A stretch of 64,000 bases of DNA from CAWDZK01 sp963807005 (GTDB taxonomy: Bacteria; Actinomycetota; Actinomycetes; JACCUZ01). Every line of letters starts with the position of its first letter. Position 1 is the stretch's first letter. The stretch is from the NCBI GenBank assembly GCA_963807005.1, contig CAWDZK010000006.1, forward strand, positions 1,089,027 through 1,153,026, given 5' to 3'. A model generated the notes under the pieces. It was not told the DNA's origin. It ran no database searches and was given only the letters and a program-made list of their open reading frames with translations. Both the position numbers and the translations under genes were made by a program. Positions 32,930-41,485 of the stretch are shown piece after piece.

Positions 32930-33044
32930 GCGCCGGTGATCCGGGCCGGGTCGGTGCGGGAGCCCGGCACCGACCGGCTCCGCGGCGCCCATCCTGGCGC
33001 CGGTGTTCTGCATCCACGGCGCCGGACGGGGCAGTAGCCCACCT

Positions 33045-34427
33045 GTGAGCAAGCCCACCTCGGTCGCCGTCCTCACCCGGGACCTGCGGGTCCACGACAA
33101 CCCGGTCCTGCACGGCGCCGGGGCCGACGCGGACGTCGTGGTCCCCCTGTTCGTGCTGGACCGGAGCATCCTGCGCTCGGACTACCACCGGCCCAACCGG
33201 GCCCGGTTCCTGCTCGACTGCCTGGGTGACCTGGACGCCTCCCTGCGGGAGCGCGGGGCCGGCCTGGTGGTGCGGGACGGCGACTGGGTCGCCGAGGTGC
33301 TGCGCGTGGTCGGCCACACCGACGCGGTCAGCGTGCACGTCGCCGGCGATGTGACCGGGTACGCCCGCGGTCGGGTGCAGCGGTTGCGCGAGGCCCTGCC
33401 CGGCAGGGTCGATCTCGTGGTGCACGACGACGCGCTGTTCGTGGTGCCACCCGGCGAGCTGCGGCCCAGCGGCGGCGGCGGCAAGGACCACATGGCGGTG
33501 TTCACGCCGTACTTCCGGCGCTGGTCGGACCGGGGACCCCGCGATCTGGTGCCCACGCCGCGGTCGCTCGCACTGCCGTCCGGACTGGCCAAGGGCCGGC
33601 TGCCTGCTGCCGACACCCTGGTCACAGGCAGGGTGTCGCCGGACCTGGCCGCGGGCGGCGAGACGGAGGGGCGGCGGCGGATGACGTCCTGGCTGCGGTC
33701 CGGTCTCGAGACGTACGACGACGACCACGACGCGCTCGGCAACGACAACACCAGCCGCCTGTCGCCCTACCTGCACTTCGGCTGCCTCTCGCCGGTCGAG
33801 CTGGTCCGGCGCGCGGGGGAGCACCGCACGCCTGCGGCCCAGGCCTTCGTCCGCCAGGTCGCCTGGCGGGACTTCTACGCCCAGGTGCTCGCCGCCCGCC
33901 CGGACGCCACCACGGTGGACTACCGGTCGCGCGGCGACCGCTGGCACCGGAGCGCGGCGGAGCTGGCGGCGTGGAAGCAGGGGCGCACCGGCTACCCGGT
34001 CGTCGACGCCGGCATGCGCCAGCTCGCCCGTGAGGGCTGGATGCACAACCGGGCCCGCCTGATCGTGGCGCACTTCCTGTGCAAGACGCTGTACCACGAC
34101 TGGCGCGAGGGGGCTCAGCACTTCGTCGACCTGCTGCTGGACGCCGACGTCCCGAGCAACACCATGAACTGGCAGTGGGTCGCGGGCACCGGCACCGACA
34201 GCCGGTTCAACCGCACGTACAACGTCACGCTGCAGGGCCGGCGGCACGACCCGACCGGAGCCTACGTCCGGCGCTACGTGGAGGAGCTGGCCGGCGTGGA
34301 CGCGGTGTACCTGCACGAGCCGTGGCTGCTGCCGGAGGACCAGCGCGAGACGCTGGGCTACCCGGCCCCGATCGTCGACCAGGACGACGCCAGGGAACGA
34401 CTCCGACAGGCCCGCGGCCTGCGCTGA
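33045..34427 (+). CDS. phrB: Deoxyribodipyrimidine photolyase / cryptochrome family
   Basis: Light-driven DNA repair flavoprotein, 460 aa. The N-terminal antenna domain starts SVAVLTRDLRVHDNPVL. The C-terminal FAD domain has the LSPYLHFGCLSPVELVRRA, FVRQVAWRDFYAQVLA and TGYPVVDAGMRQLAREGWMHNRARLIVAHFLCKTL blocks, then NTMNWQWVAGTGTDS, typical of class I CPD photolyases. GTG 33045 is chosen because the fold starts a few residues later. Repair versus signalling function cannot be told apart by eye, though the conserved repair-site residues favour photolyase. Confidence 0.9.
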   Translation: MSKPTSVAVLTRDLRVHDNPVLHGAGADADVVVPLFVLDRSILRSDYHRPNRARFLLDCLGDLDASLRERGAGLVVRDGDWVAEVLRVVGHTDAVSVHVAGDVTGYARGRVQRLREALPGRVDLVVHDDALFVVPPGELRPSGGGGKDHMAVFTPYFRRWSDRGPRDLVPTPRSLALPSGLAKGRLPAADTLVTGRVSPDLAAGGETEGRRRMTSWLRSGLETYDDDHDALGNDNTSRLSPYLHFGCLSPVELVRRAGEHRTPAAQAFVRQVAWRDFYAQVLAARPDATTVDYRSRGDRWHRSAAELAAWKQGRTGYPVVDAGMRQLAREGWMHNRARLIVAHFLCKTLYHDWREGAQHFVDLLLDADVPSNTMNWQWVAGTGTDSRFNRTYNVTLQGRRHDPTGAYVRRYVEELAGVDAVYLHEPWLLPEDQRETLGYPAPIVDQDDARERLRQARGLR

Positions 34428-34451
34428 CCCCCCCGTCCCGTGCCCGGCGCG

Positions 34452-34536
34452 GTCGACCACGTAGACGTGGTCGACGTGTGCTTGTCGTGGCGCAGATGCC
34501 GCGACAAGCGCGTCTTGACCACGTCTACGTGGTCAA
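34452..34536. repeat. Triple-palindrome element, second copy of the design
   Basis: Three hairpins at the phrB/SDR convergent junction: GTCGACCACGT-AG-ACGTGGTCGAC (34452-34475), CTTGTCG.../...CGACAAG (34481-34508) and TTGACCACGT-CT-ACGTGGTCAA (34515-34536). The layout equals 18733-18827, with the CACGTnnACGTG core in the first and third hairpins and a different middle hairpin. A G-rich tract (about 34541-34572) follows directly. Confidence 0.9.
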
Positions 34537-34572
34537 CGGCGAGGGGTGGGGGGCGGGGGAGGCGGGGAGGGG

Positions 34573-36156
34573 TCAGCTGGCGGCGCGGGTCGCCGGCTGC
34601 GCTCGGTCCAGCTCCTCGGCGGCGGCGGCGATGTTGCGCGCCATGCCGCCGAAGACGATGCCGTGGAACGGTGCGACCGACCACCAGTAGGCGTGCCCGA
34701 ACAGCCCCCGCGGGTGGAACAGGGCGCGTTGCACGTACGTCGCGCGCCGCCCGTCGGCGGACGGCTCGACCCCGAGCTCCAGCCAGGCCAGGCCGGGCAG
34801 CCGCATCTCGGCCCGCAGCCGGAGCAGCTCGCCGGCGTCGCGTTCCTCGACCCGCCAGAAGTCGATGGTCTCGCCGACGTAGACCCGGTGCGGGTCACGA
34901 CGTCCGCGGCGCAGCCCGACGCCCCCGACGAAGCGGTCCAGCCAGCCGCGGACCCGCCAGGCCAGCGCGAACGAGTACCAGCCGTTGTCGCCGCCGATGC
35001 CCTCGATGACCGTCCAGAGGGACTCCGGCGACGCAGCCACCTCGCGCCGGCGGACGTCCTCGTACAGGCTGCCGCCGGCCCAGTCCGGGTCGGTGGGCAG
35101 CGGGTCGCTCGGCGCGCCGGCCAGCGAGGCCGAGGACCACCGGGTCACGACGTCGGCCTCGCGGATGCGCTTCAGGGCCAGCTCGACGGAGCGGTCGAAC
35201 CCGAGCACGCCCTCGGGCGGGTCCGGCACGTACTCGGCGATGTCGTGCTCGGTGCAGACCACCTCGACCTTGAGCGAGTCCACCAGTGGCCGCGCGATGG
35301 AGTTGGGCACCGGGGTGACCAGGCCGACCCAGTGGCCCGACAGCGTCGGCGTCAGCACCGGCACCTTGACGATGATCCGGCGCCGCAGGCCGGCCACCCG
35401 GGCGTAGCCCTGCATCATGTTGCGGTAGGTGAGGACGTCCGAGCCGCCGATGTCGAAGCTCCGCGAGACGTCCTTCGGCAGGGCGGCACAGCCGACGAGG
35501 TAGCGCAGCACGTCCCGGATCGCGATCGGCTGGATGTTGGTGTCCACCCAGCGCGGCGTGATCATCGCCGGCAGCCGCTCGGTCAGGTAGCGCAGCATCT
35601 CGAACGACGCCGAGCCCGAGCCGATGATCACCGCGGCACGGAGAACCGCGGTCGGCACCCCAGAGGCGAGCAGGATGTCGCCGACCTCCTGGCGGGACCG
35701 CAGGTGCGGGGACAGCTGCTCGGCCGGCACGCCGTCCGGGGTGAGGCCGCCCAGGTAGATGATCCGCCCGACCCGTGCCGCTCGCGCCGCGGCGGCGAAG
35801 GTGCTGGCCGTCTCGCGGTCGGTCCGCTCGAAGCCGCGGGTGCCGAGTGCATGGATCAGGTAGTAGGCGACGTCCACGCCGGCCATGGCGGACTCGAGCG
35901 ACGCGGCGTCGGAGGCGTCTCCCTGCACCACTTCGACCGCGCTCGCCCAGGGGTGGTCCCGCACGCTCTCCGGCCGCCGGGCCAGCACCCGAACCCGGTA
36001 GCCCGCGTCCAGCAGCTGGGGGACCAGTCGGCCACCGATGTAGCCGGACGCTCCGGTGACCAGGCACAGCGCACCGTCGGACGTCCAGGTGGTTCTAGGC
36101 CGCTCGGCGGGCGCGGCCGACCTGGCCCCGCGCCTCGTCGTGTCGTCGGCGCTCAG
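34573..36156 (-). CDS. NAD(P)-binding SDR fused to a DUF2867 domain, probable CTG start
   Basis: About 528 aa. An atypical SDR/NmrA-like domain (VTGASGYIGGRLVPQLLDAGY) is followed by a C-terminal DUF2867 domain (about 350-520, with GWYSFALAWRVRGWLDRFVGGVGLRRGRRDP and HGIVFGGMARNI). The family is often annotated as NAD-dependent epimerase or complex I NDUFA9-like protein; substrate unknown. No ATG, GTG or TTG lies between the qcrB stop and the Rossmann motif. A CTG at 36156 overlaps the qcrB TGA exactly as coupled starts do (CTGA), so I take it as the start. It is thus the last gene of the ctaE-qcrCAB operon. Confidence 0.8.
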   Translation of the reverse strand: MSADDTTRRGARSAAPAERPRTTWTSDGALCLVTGASGYIGGRLVPQLLDAGYRVRVLARRPESVRDHPWASAVEVVQGDASDAASLESAMAGVDVAYYLIHALGTRGFERTDRETASTFAAAARAARVGRIIYLGGLTPDGVPAEQLSPHLRSRQEVGDILLASGVPTAVLRAAVIIGSGSASFEMLRYLTERLPAMITPRWVDTNIQPIAIRDVLRYLVGCAALPKDVSRSFDIGGSDVLTYRNMMQGYARVAGLRRRIIVKVPVLTPTLSGHWVGLVTPVPNSIARPLVDSLKVEVVCTEHDIAEYVPDPPEGVLGFDRSVELALKRIREADVVTRWSSASLAGAPSDPLPTDPDWAGGSLYEDVRRREVAASPESLWTVIEGIGGDNGWYSFALAWRVRGWLDRFVGGVGLRRGRRDPHRVYVGETIDFWRVEERDAGELLRLRAEMRLPGLAWLELGVEPSADGRRATYVQRALFHPRGLFGHAYWWSVAPFHGIVFGGMARNIAAAAEELDRAQPATRAAS

Positions 36157-37748
36157 TGCCCGCTCGACTCCAGCTCGCGCACCTCGGCCGGGGTGGGGGT
36201 CTCGACCCGGTCCTCGAAGTAGAACCGCGACACCCGGGCCCGGGCCTTGGCGGCGAGCAGCCTCCGGCGCGGGACCCCGTTGGCGTCGGTCGAGGGCCCG
36301 ACCTCGTACGGCCTCGGCACCTCGTGCTGGGTGAGCTCCCACTTCCGGGCCTCGGAGAGCGGCTCGTGCACCTCGATCATCTCCCCGTGCGGGAGCCGGA
36401 CGATCCGCCCGGTCTCACGGCCGTGCAGGACCAGGTCCCGGTCGCGGCGCTGGAGCCCGAGGCAGATCCGCTTGGTCACCACGTAGGCCAACGGTGGGAC
36501 GACGAAGATGAGGACCCGGAAGGCGTTGGTGATGGAGTTGATCGACAGGTCGAACGTCACGGCCAGCAGGTCGTTGGCGCCGCCGGCGAGCAGGATCAGC
36601 CAGGTCGAGATGGCCATCACACCGAGGCCGGTGCGGGTGGGCACGTTGCGTGGCCGGTCCAGGATGTGGTGCTCAGCGTTGTCCCCGGTGACCCAGCGTT
36701 CGATCATCGGGTAGAGCGCCATCGGGGTGAACAGCAGACCGGGGATGATCAGCGCGGGCGCGATCACGTTCCACGGGATGGTGAACCCGAACAGCACGGT
36801 CTCCCAGTTGGGGAACATCCGCAGCGCGCCCTCGAGGAAGCCCATGTACCAGTCGGGCTGTGAGCCGGCCGAGATCTCCGTCGGCTTGTACGGTCCGAAG
36901 GCCCAGATCGGGTTGATCGTCGCGAACGCCGACAGCAGCGTGGTCACACCGAAGGTGATGAAGAAGAAGCCGCCCGCCTTGGCGGTGTACACCGGGAACA
37001 GCGGGTAGCCGACGACGTTCTTCTCGGTGCGACCGGGGCCGGGGTACTGCGTGTGCTTCTGGTACCAGACCAGCATGAGGTGCACGGTGATCAGGGCGAG
37101 GAACACCCCGGGGATCAGCAGGACGTGGGCGGTGTACAGCCGGGAGATGATCACCTCGCCCGGGAACTGGCCGCCGAAGAGGAAGAACGCCGCGTAGGTG
37201 CCGACCACTGGCAATGACTGGAGCACGCCCTCGGTGATCCGCAGGCCCACGCCGGAGAGCAGGTCGTCCGGCAGCGAGTAGCCCGCGAGGCCCTCGAGGA
37301 AGCTCAGCGTGATGAGGATGACGCCGATGATCCAGTTGGTCTCACGCGGCTTGCGGAAGGCGCCGGTGAAGAACACCCGGAACATGTGCACGACCATCGC
37401 GGCCACGAAGATCAGGGCCGCCCAGTGGTGGATCTGCCGGATGATCAGGCCACCGCGGACGTCGAAGGAGATGTGCAACGTCGACTCGTACGCCTCGGAC
37501 ATCTTCAGCCCGTGCAGCGGGATGTAGGAGCCCTCGTACGTCACCTCCGCCATGCTCGGCTTGAACCACAGCGTCAGGAAGGTCCCGCTGAGCAGCAGGA
37601 TGATGAAGCTGTAGAGGGCGATCTCGCCGAGCATGAACGACCAGTGGTCCGGGAAGATCTTGCGGGCACTGCGACTGACGAAGTTGGCCGAGCCGAACCG
37701 CTCGTCGATCTCGTTGGCGGCGTTGCCCGCCATCTGCTCGAGTGCCAT
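36153..37748 (-). CDS. qcrB: Cytochrome bc1 complex cytochrome b subunit
   Basis: Membrane subunit of the menaquinol:cytochrome c reductase in the bcc-aa3 supercomplex, 531 aa. It has heme b regions in HHWAALIFVAAMVVHMFRVFFTGAFRKPRE and the second His pair near YTAHVLLIPGVFLALITVHLMLVW, and a Qo-site stretch around GPYKPTEISAGSQPDWY. The C-terminal extension beyond eight helices is typical of actinobacteria. ATG 37748 begins one nt before the qcrA stop region, so translation is coupled, and the downstream SDR gene is coupled through CTGA. Confidence 0.95.
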   Translation of the reverse strand: MALEQMAGNAANEIDERFGSANFVSRSARKIFPDHWSFMLGEIALYSFIILLLSGTFLTLWFKPSMAEVTYEGSYIPLHGLKMSEAYESTLHISFDVRGGLIIRQIHHWAALIFVAAMVVHMFRVFFTGAFRKPRETNWIIGVILITLSFLEGLAGYSLPDDLLSGVGLRITEGVLQSLPVVGTYAAFFLFGGQFPGEVIISRLYTAHVLLIPGVFLALITVHLMLVWYQKHTQYPGPGRTEKNVVGYPLFPVYTAKAGGFFFITFGVTTLLSAFATINPIWAFGPYKPTEISAGSQPDWYMGFLEGALRMFPNWETVLFGFTIPWNVIAPALIIPGLLFTPMALYPMIERWVTGDNAEHHILDRPRNVPTRTGLGVMAISTWLILLAGGANDLLAVTFDLSINSITNAFRVLIFVVPPLAYVVTKRICLGLQRRDRDLVLHGRETGRIVRLPHGEMIEVHEPLSEARKWELTQHEVPRPYEVGPSTDANGVPRRRLLAAKARARVSRFYFEDRVETPTPAEVRELESSGH

Positions 37749-38885
37749 CTAGCGCTCCCCTCGCTCCCAGAAGCTCGGGCCGACCGGCTCCTGGAAATCG
37801 TCCTGGGCGACGAGGTATCCCTCGCTGTCGACGGCGAGCGGCAGCTGGGGCAGGGGTCGGGCCGCCGGGCCGAAAATCACTGCGCAGTCCCGCTGCACGT
37901 CGAACGTCGACTGGTGACACGGGCAGAGCAGGTGGTGGGTCTGCTGCTCGTAGAGGCCTACCGGGCAGCCGACGTGGGTGCAGATCTTGGAGTAGCAGAC
38001 GATGCCGTCGACGGCCCAGCGGCGCTCCTTGGCGCTGAGGATCTCGCCCGGCTCGAGGCGGATGACCATGGCGGTGGCCTTGGCCTCCTCGGCGAGCGGC
38101 TCGTCGGCGTTCTCGATGCCCTCGGGCAGCACGTGGACCACCGCGCCGATGGGCAGGTCGGCCGCCTTGATCGGGCGACCCTGGGGGTCCGACACCAGGC
38201 GCTTGCCGGGCGTCCACCAGGTGCCGGTCAGTGCGGCGCCGGGCAGCGGTCCGAGGTCGCGCAACGGGATGATGGCCAGCAGGCCGAGGGGGGCGAGCGC
38301 CCCGAGAAGACTGTTGCGGATGAGCTTGCGCCGACCCAGAGCGGCACCGGCGGCGCCCTCCTTGAGCGCAGCGACCGCGTCGGCGCGGTCCTCGTCGCTG
38401 GAGCGCAGCGGCTTGCGCGGCGACACCACCTCGTCGTCGGGCATCAGGGTCTTGGCCCAGTGGATCGCGCCGGCGCCGATGCAGAACAGCGCCAGCCCCA
38501 GGCCGAGTCCGAGCAGCTTGGTCGAGAGCCCGACCTTCTCCAGCAGCTCGTCGCCGGAGGAGCCCGCCGGCTTGATGGCGAAGTAGGCGACGATGAACAG
38601 CAGCGTCCCGAGGGTGGACAGGCCGAAGAAGGTGGCCACCTCGCGCTCACGGCGGGTGGCGGCCTTCGGGTCGATGTCCGAGCGTCGGTAGACGTGCGCC
38701 GGCAGGCCCGGGTTCTGGTAGCGGTCGGCCCGCTCGACCTGGCTCCCGGTGCCCGCGCCGGAGGTCGCGTGCCGCCCCTCGATGGCGTCGTTCGACCCGG
38801 TGGTGGCCATCTCGGCGTCCTGCACGTCTGGTCTTCCTCCGTCGGCGCCGTCGTGGATGCGCGGGTCGTCGGTCGAGCTGCTCAT
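37749..38885 (-). CDS. qcrA: Rieske iron-sulfur subunit of the bcc complex
   Basis: A 378-aa protein with three N-terminal transmembrane segments (TLGTLLFIVAYFAIK; LGLGLGLALFCIGAGAIHW; LLGALAPLGLLAIIPL), as in actinobacterial QcrA rather than the single-helix form, and a C-terminal Rieske domain. The 2Fe-2S ligands are in CTHVGCPVG and CPCHQSTFD, and the intervening EQQTHHLL segment is typical. ATG 38885 overlaps the qcrC stop by ATGA. It transfers electrons from menaquinol to the QcrC hemes. Confidence 0.95.
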   Translation of the reverse strand: MSSSTDDPRIHDGADGGRPDVQDAEMATTGSNDAIEGRHATSGAGTGSQVERADRYQNPGLPAHVYRRSDIDPKAATRREREVATFFGLSTLGTLLFIVAYFAIKPAGSSGDELLEKVGLSTKLLGLGLGLALFCIGAGAIHWAKTLMPDDEVVSPRKPLRSSDEDRADAVAALKEGAAGAALGRRKLIRNSLLGALAPLGLLAIIPLRDLGPLPGAALTGTWWTPGKRLVSDPQGRPIKAADLPIGAVVHVLPEGIENADEPLAEEAKATAMVIRLEPGEILSAKERRWAVDGIVCYSKICTHVGCPVGLYEQQTHHLLCPCHQSTFDVQRDCAVIFGPAARPLPQLPLAVDSEGYLVAQDDFQEPVGPSFWERGER

Positions 38886-39721
38886 CGGGCCTTCGCCCCC
38901 AGCCAGACGGCGCAGCCCACCAGAGCGCCCAGACCGACCAGCCAGCCGACGGCGCCCTCGGTGACCGGGCCGAGCTTGCCGAGGCTCGCCCCGCCGGGGG
39001 TCGGCTCGGACCGGGTCGTCTCCAGGAAGGCGATCACGTCGCGCTTGTCCTGGGGCGTCATGGTCGAGTTCGGGAAGACCGGCATCGACTGCGGTCCGGT
39101 GATCATGGCCTCGTAGATGTGCTTGGGGGTCGTCTTGGTCAGCGGGGGGGCGTACTTGCCGCGGGTCAGCGCGCCCCCGGACCCGGCGAAGTTGTGGCAC
39201 ATGGAGCAGTTGCGCAGGTAGATCTCGCCGCCACGGGCAACGTCGGCGTCCGCCGTCGAGACCGTCTCCTCGGACGGGATCTCCGGCCCGGGGCCCAGCG
39301 ACGCGACGTACGCCGCCATCGCCGCGATCTCGTCCGGGGTGAACGAGACCGGCTTGGCCGCGATCTGCGCGCCGAGCTCGGCGGCAGGCATCCGGCCGGT
39401 GCCGACCTGGAAGTCGACCGAGGCCGCGCCGACACCGACCAGGCTCGGTCCGTTGGAGCTGCCCTCGGCGTTCAGGCCGTGGCAGGTGGCGCAGTTCTTG
39501 AGGAACAGCGAGCGGCCCTCCTCCAGCGTCTGGGTCGTGACGCCGGCTGCGGCCTGCGCGTCGCCGGTCGGGACCAGCGCGGAGTACGCGCCGCCCGTGA
39601 CGGCCAGCGCCACGAGCAGCAGGACGAACGGGGCGAGTCGATGGCGGCGGCGACGGGAGACGGCAGCCAGCGCGCGGCGCAGCACGGGTGGGGTGGCGGG
39701 TCGGGTCACGTGCTCGCTCAC
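38882..39721 (-). CDS. qcrC: Diheme cytochrome c subunit of the bcc complex
   Basis: A 279-aa protein with an N-terminal membrane/signal helix (APFVLLLVALAVTGGAYSAL), two CxxCH heme motifs (NCATCHGLNAEG and NCSMCHNFAG), matching Met-containing loops, and a C-terminal membrane anchor (GWLVGLGALVGCAVWLG). The diheme form replaces soluble cytochrome c and wires the bc1 part directly to the CuA site of the aa3 oxidase. GTG 39721 overlaps the ctaE stop (GTGA). Confidence 0.95.
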   Translation of the reverse strand: MSEHVTRPATPPVLRRALAAVSRRRRHRLAPFVLLLVALAVTGGAYSALVPTGDAQAAAGVTTQTLEEGRSLFLKNCATCHGLNAEGSSNGPSLVGVGAASVDFQVGTGRMPAAELGAQIAAKPVSFTPDEIAAMAAYVASLGPGPEIPSEETVSTADADVARGGEIYLRNCSMCHNFAGSGGALTRGKYAPPLTKTTPKHIYEAMITGPQSMPVFPNSTMTPQDKRDVIAFLETTRSEPTPGGASLGKLGPVTEGAVGWLVGLGALVGCAVWLGAKAR

Positions 39722-40350
39722 TTGATCAGGTAGATGGTCGCGAAGAGGCCGATCCAGACGACGTCCACGAAGTGCCAGTAGTAGGACACGACGATCGCGC
39801 TGGTGGCGTGACCGTGCGTGAACCGCCTCGCCGTGAACGTGCGGCCGAGCACGAGCAGGAAGGCGATGAGCCCGCCGGTGACGTGCAGGCCGTGGAACCC
39901 GGTCGTGAGGTAGAAGACCGAGCCGTAGGCGTTCGAGCTGAGCGTGAGGCCATCGGTGGCAACGAGCGTGGCGTACTCGTAGACCTGGCCGCCGATGAAG
40001 AAGGCGCCCATGAAGAAGGTGATGATGAACCACATCCGGAGCCGGACGACGTCGCCCTTCTCCGCCGCGAACACGCCGAGCTGGCAGGTGACCGAGGACA
40101 GCACGAGCACCGTCGTGTTGACGGTGGAGAACGGGATGTTCAGCAGCTCCGGCTCGGTGGCCCACAGCTCGGGGCTGACCGATCGGATCGTGAAGTACAT
40201 CGCGAACAGCGCTGCGAAGAACATCAGCTCGGACGCGAGCCACACGATGGTCCCGACCGCTGTCGTGTCCGGCCGCGCGGCCGGCACGTGACTGGGGCGG
40301 ACGGGACCTGCCGACGTTCCTGGAGCCGCTGCTGTCGCCACGATCGGCAT
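39718..40350 (-). CDS. ctaE: Cytochrome c oxidase subunit III
   Basis: A 210-aa membrane protein with five to six helices and the family motifs VWLASELMFFAALFAMYF, LRMWFIITFFMGAFFIGGQVYEY, TTGFHGLHVTGGL and VVSYYWHFVDVVWIGLF. ATG 40350 is preferred over the upstream start at 40410, which would lie within 2 nt of the likely -10. It heads the minus-strand operon ctaE-qcrC-qcrA-qcrB-SDR, transcribed from the promoter at 40408-40436. Confidence 0.94.
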   Translation of the reverse strand: MPIVATAAAPGTSAGPVRPSHVPAARPDTTAVGTIVWLASELMFFAALFAMYFTIRSVSPELWATEPELLNIPFSTVNTTVLVLSSVTCQLGVFAAEKGDVVRLRMWFIITFFMGAFFIGGQVYEYATLVATDGLTLSSNAYGSVFYLTTGFHGLHVTGGLIAFLLVLGRTFTARRFTHGHATSAIVVSYYWHFVDVVWIGLFATIYLIK

Positions 40351-40407
40351 TATTGCGGTCAGGCGCCCAGTCGGCACCCCCGACCCCCCGACTCGGCCCG
40401 GACTCGT

Positions 40408-40436
40408 CATCTACTCGGCCCCGGGACGGCCTCAAA
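40408..40436 (-). promoter_or_regulatory. Putative promoter of the ctaE-qcrCAB operon
   Basis: Minus-strand TTTGAG (40436-40431), a 17-nt spacer and TAGATG (40413-40408), a fair match to a housekeeping -35/-10 pair. It would give a leader of about 50 nt before ATG 40350. Confidence 0.5.
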
Positions 40437-40471
40437 CAGCCCCAAGACGGCATCGCCGGCTGCGCCGGTCG

Positions 40472-40477
40472 TACGCT
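40472..40477 (+). promoter_or_regulatory. TACGCT -10 box, leaderless CtaG-type gene
   Basis: TACGCT ends 6 nt before GTG 40484, with no ribosome-binding site. Together with the ctaE promoter it makes a compact divergent promoter region. Confidence 0.6.
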
Positions 40478-40483
40478 GCAAGC

Positions 40484-41422
40484 GTGCTCGTCCTCGCCCT
40501 GCCCGCTCACGGAGGTGCGGGCGAGGAGCTGCCGCCGCTGACGCCTGGGCGGCTCCTGACCGCCTGGGAGCCGGGCTGGCTGCCGGTGCTGGGCGTGCTC
40601 CTGGTCGGAGGCCTGTACCTCTACGGCGTGTCGCGGCTGCACCGGCGCGGGGACCGCTGGCCGGTCACCCGCACGCTCTTCTTCGTCGGGCTCGGCCTGG
40701 GGTCGTTCCTGCTGATGACCACCTCGGTGCTGGCGGTCTACGACACCACCCTGTTCTGGGTCCACATGGTCCAGCACATGGTGCTGGCGATGCTCACCCC
40801 GGTGTTCCTGGCGCTCGGCGCTCCGATCACCCTGGCGCTGCGGACGCTGCCGCCCAGGGGGCGTGGGCTGGTGCTGGGCCTGCTGCACAGCAGGGTGGCC
40901 AGGGTGCTCACCTTCCCGGTGGTGGCCGGGGCGATCTTCGTCGCCAACCCGTTCGCGCTCTACCTCACCGGCCTCTACGAGCAGACCCTGCGGCACCCGT
41001 GGCTGCACGACCTCACCCACGTGCACTTCGTCGTCGTGGGGTGCCTGTGGTTCTGGCCGGTACTGGGGCTGGACCCGATGCCCAACCGGATCCCCTACCC
41101 GATGCGGCTGCTGGCCGTGTTCGCGACGATGCCCTTCCACGCCTTCCTCGGGGTGGCGATCATGACCCAGACCACCCTGATCGCGGGGGACTGGTACGTC
41201 GGGGTCGTGGACCGGCACTGGGGACCGACCCCGCTGTACGACCAGCAGCTCGGGGGCGGCCTGCTCTGGGCGAGCGGCGACATCGTCGCGCTGGTCGTCC
41301 TGGCGGTGCTGTTCGTGCAGTGGTCGCACGCCTCCGAACGCGAGGCCAGACGTGAGGACCGGCGGCTGGACCGGCTCGAGGCCGAGGCGGCCCGCGCTGC
41401 GACACCGGTGGACGGTGGCTGA
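40484..41422 (+). CDS. CtaG-type (caa3_CtaG) cytochrome oxidase assembly membrane protein
   Basis: A 312-aa polytopic protein with about seven helices. Family hallmarks are the His-rich helix WVHMVQHMVLAMLTPVFLALGAP, ANPFALYLTGLYEQTLRHPWLHDLTHVHFVVVGCLWFWPV and MPFHAFLGVAIM. The family (DUF2390/caa3_CtaG) is implicated in copper delivery to heme-copper oxidases. Divergent placement beside ctaE supports that role. The C-terminal tail is charged and cytoplasmic. GTG 40484 is set by the leaderless promoter box. Confidence 0.87.
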   Translation: MLVLALPAHGGAGEELPPLTPGRLLTAWEPGWLPVLGVLLVGGLYLYGVSRLHRRGDRWPVTRTLFFVGLGLGSFLLMTTSVLAVYDTTLFWVHMVQHMVLAMLTPVFLALGAPITLALRTLPPRGRGLVLGLLHSRVARVLTFPVVAGAIFVANPFALYLTGLYEQTLRHPWLHDLTHVHFVVVGCLWFWPVLGLDPMPNRIPYPMRLLAVFATMPFHAFLGVAIMTQTTLIAGDWYVGVVDRHWGPTPLYDQQLGGGLLWASGDIVALVVLAVLFVQWSHASEREARREDRRLDRLEAEAARAATPVDGG

Positions 41423-41473
41423 GGCCCGGGTGGCCGGGAGGCACCGAGGAGCGGCTGGACCCCCGCGGGTCGA

Positions 41474-41479
41474 TAGCAT
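41474..41479 (+). promoter_or_regulatory. TAGCAT -10 box, leaderless receiver-like gene
   Basis: TAGCAT ends 6 nt before GTG 41486. No Shine-Dalgarno sequence. Confidence 0.6.
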
Positions 41480-41485
41480 CAGCAG

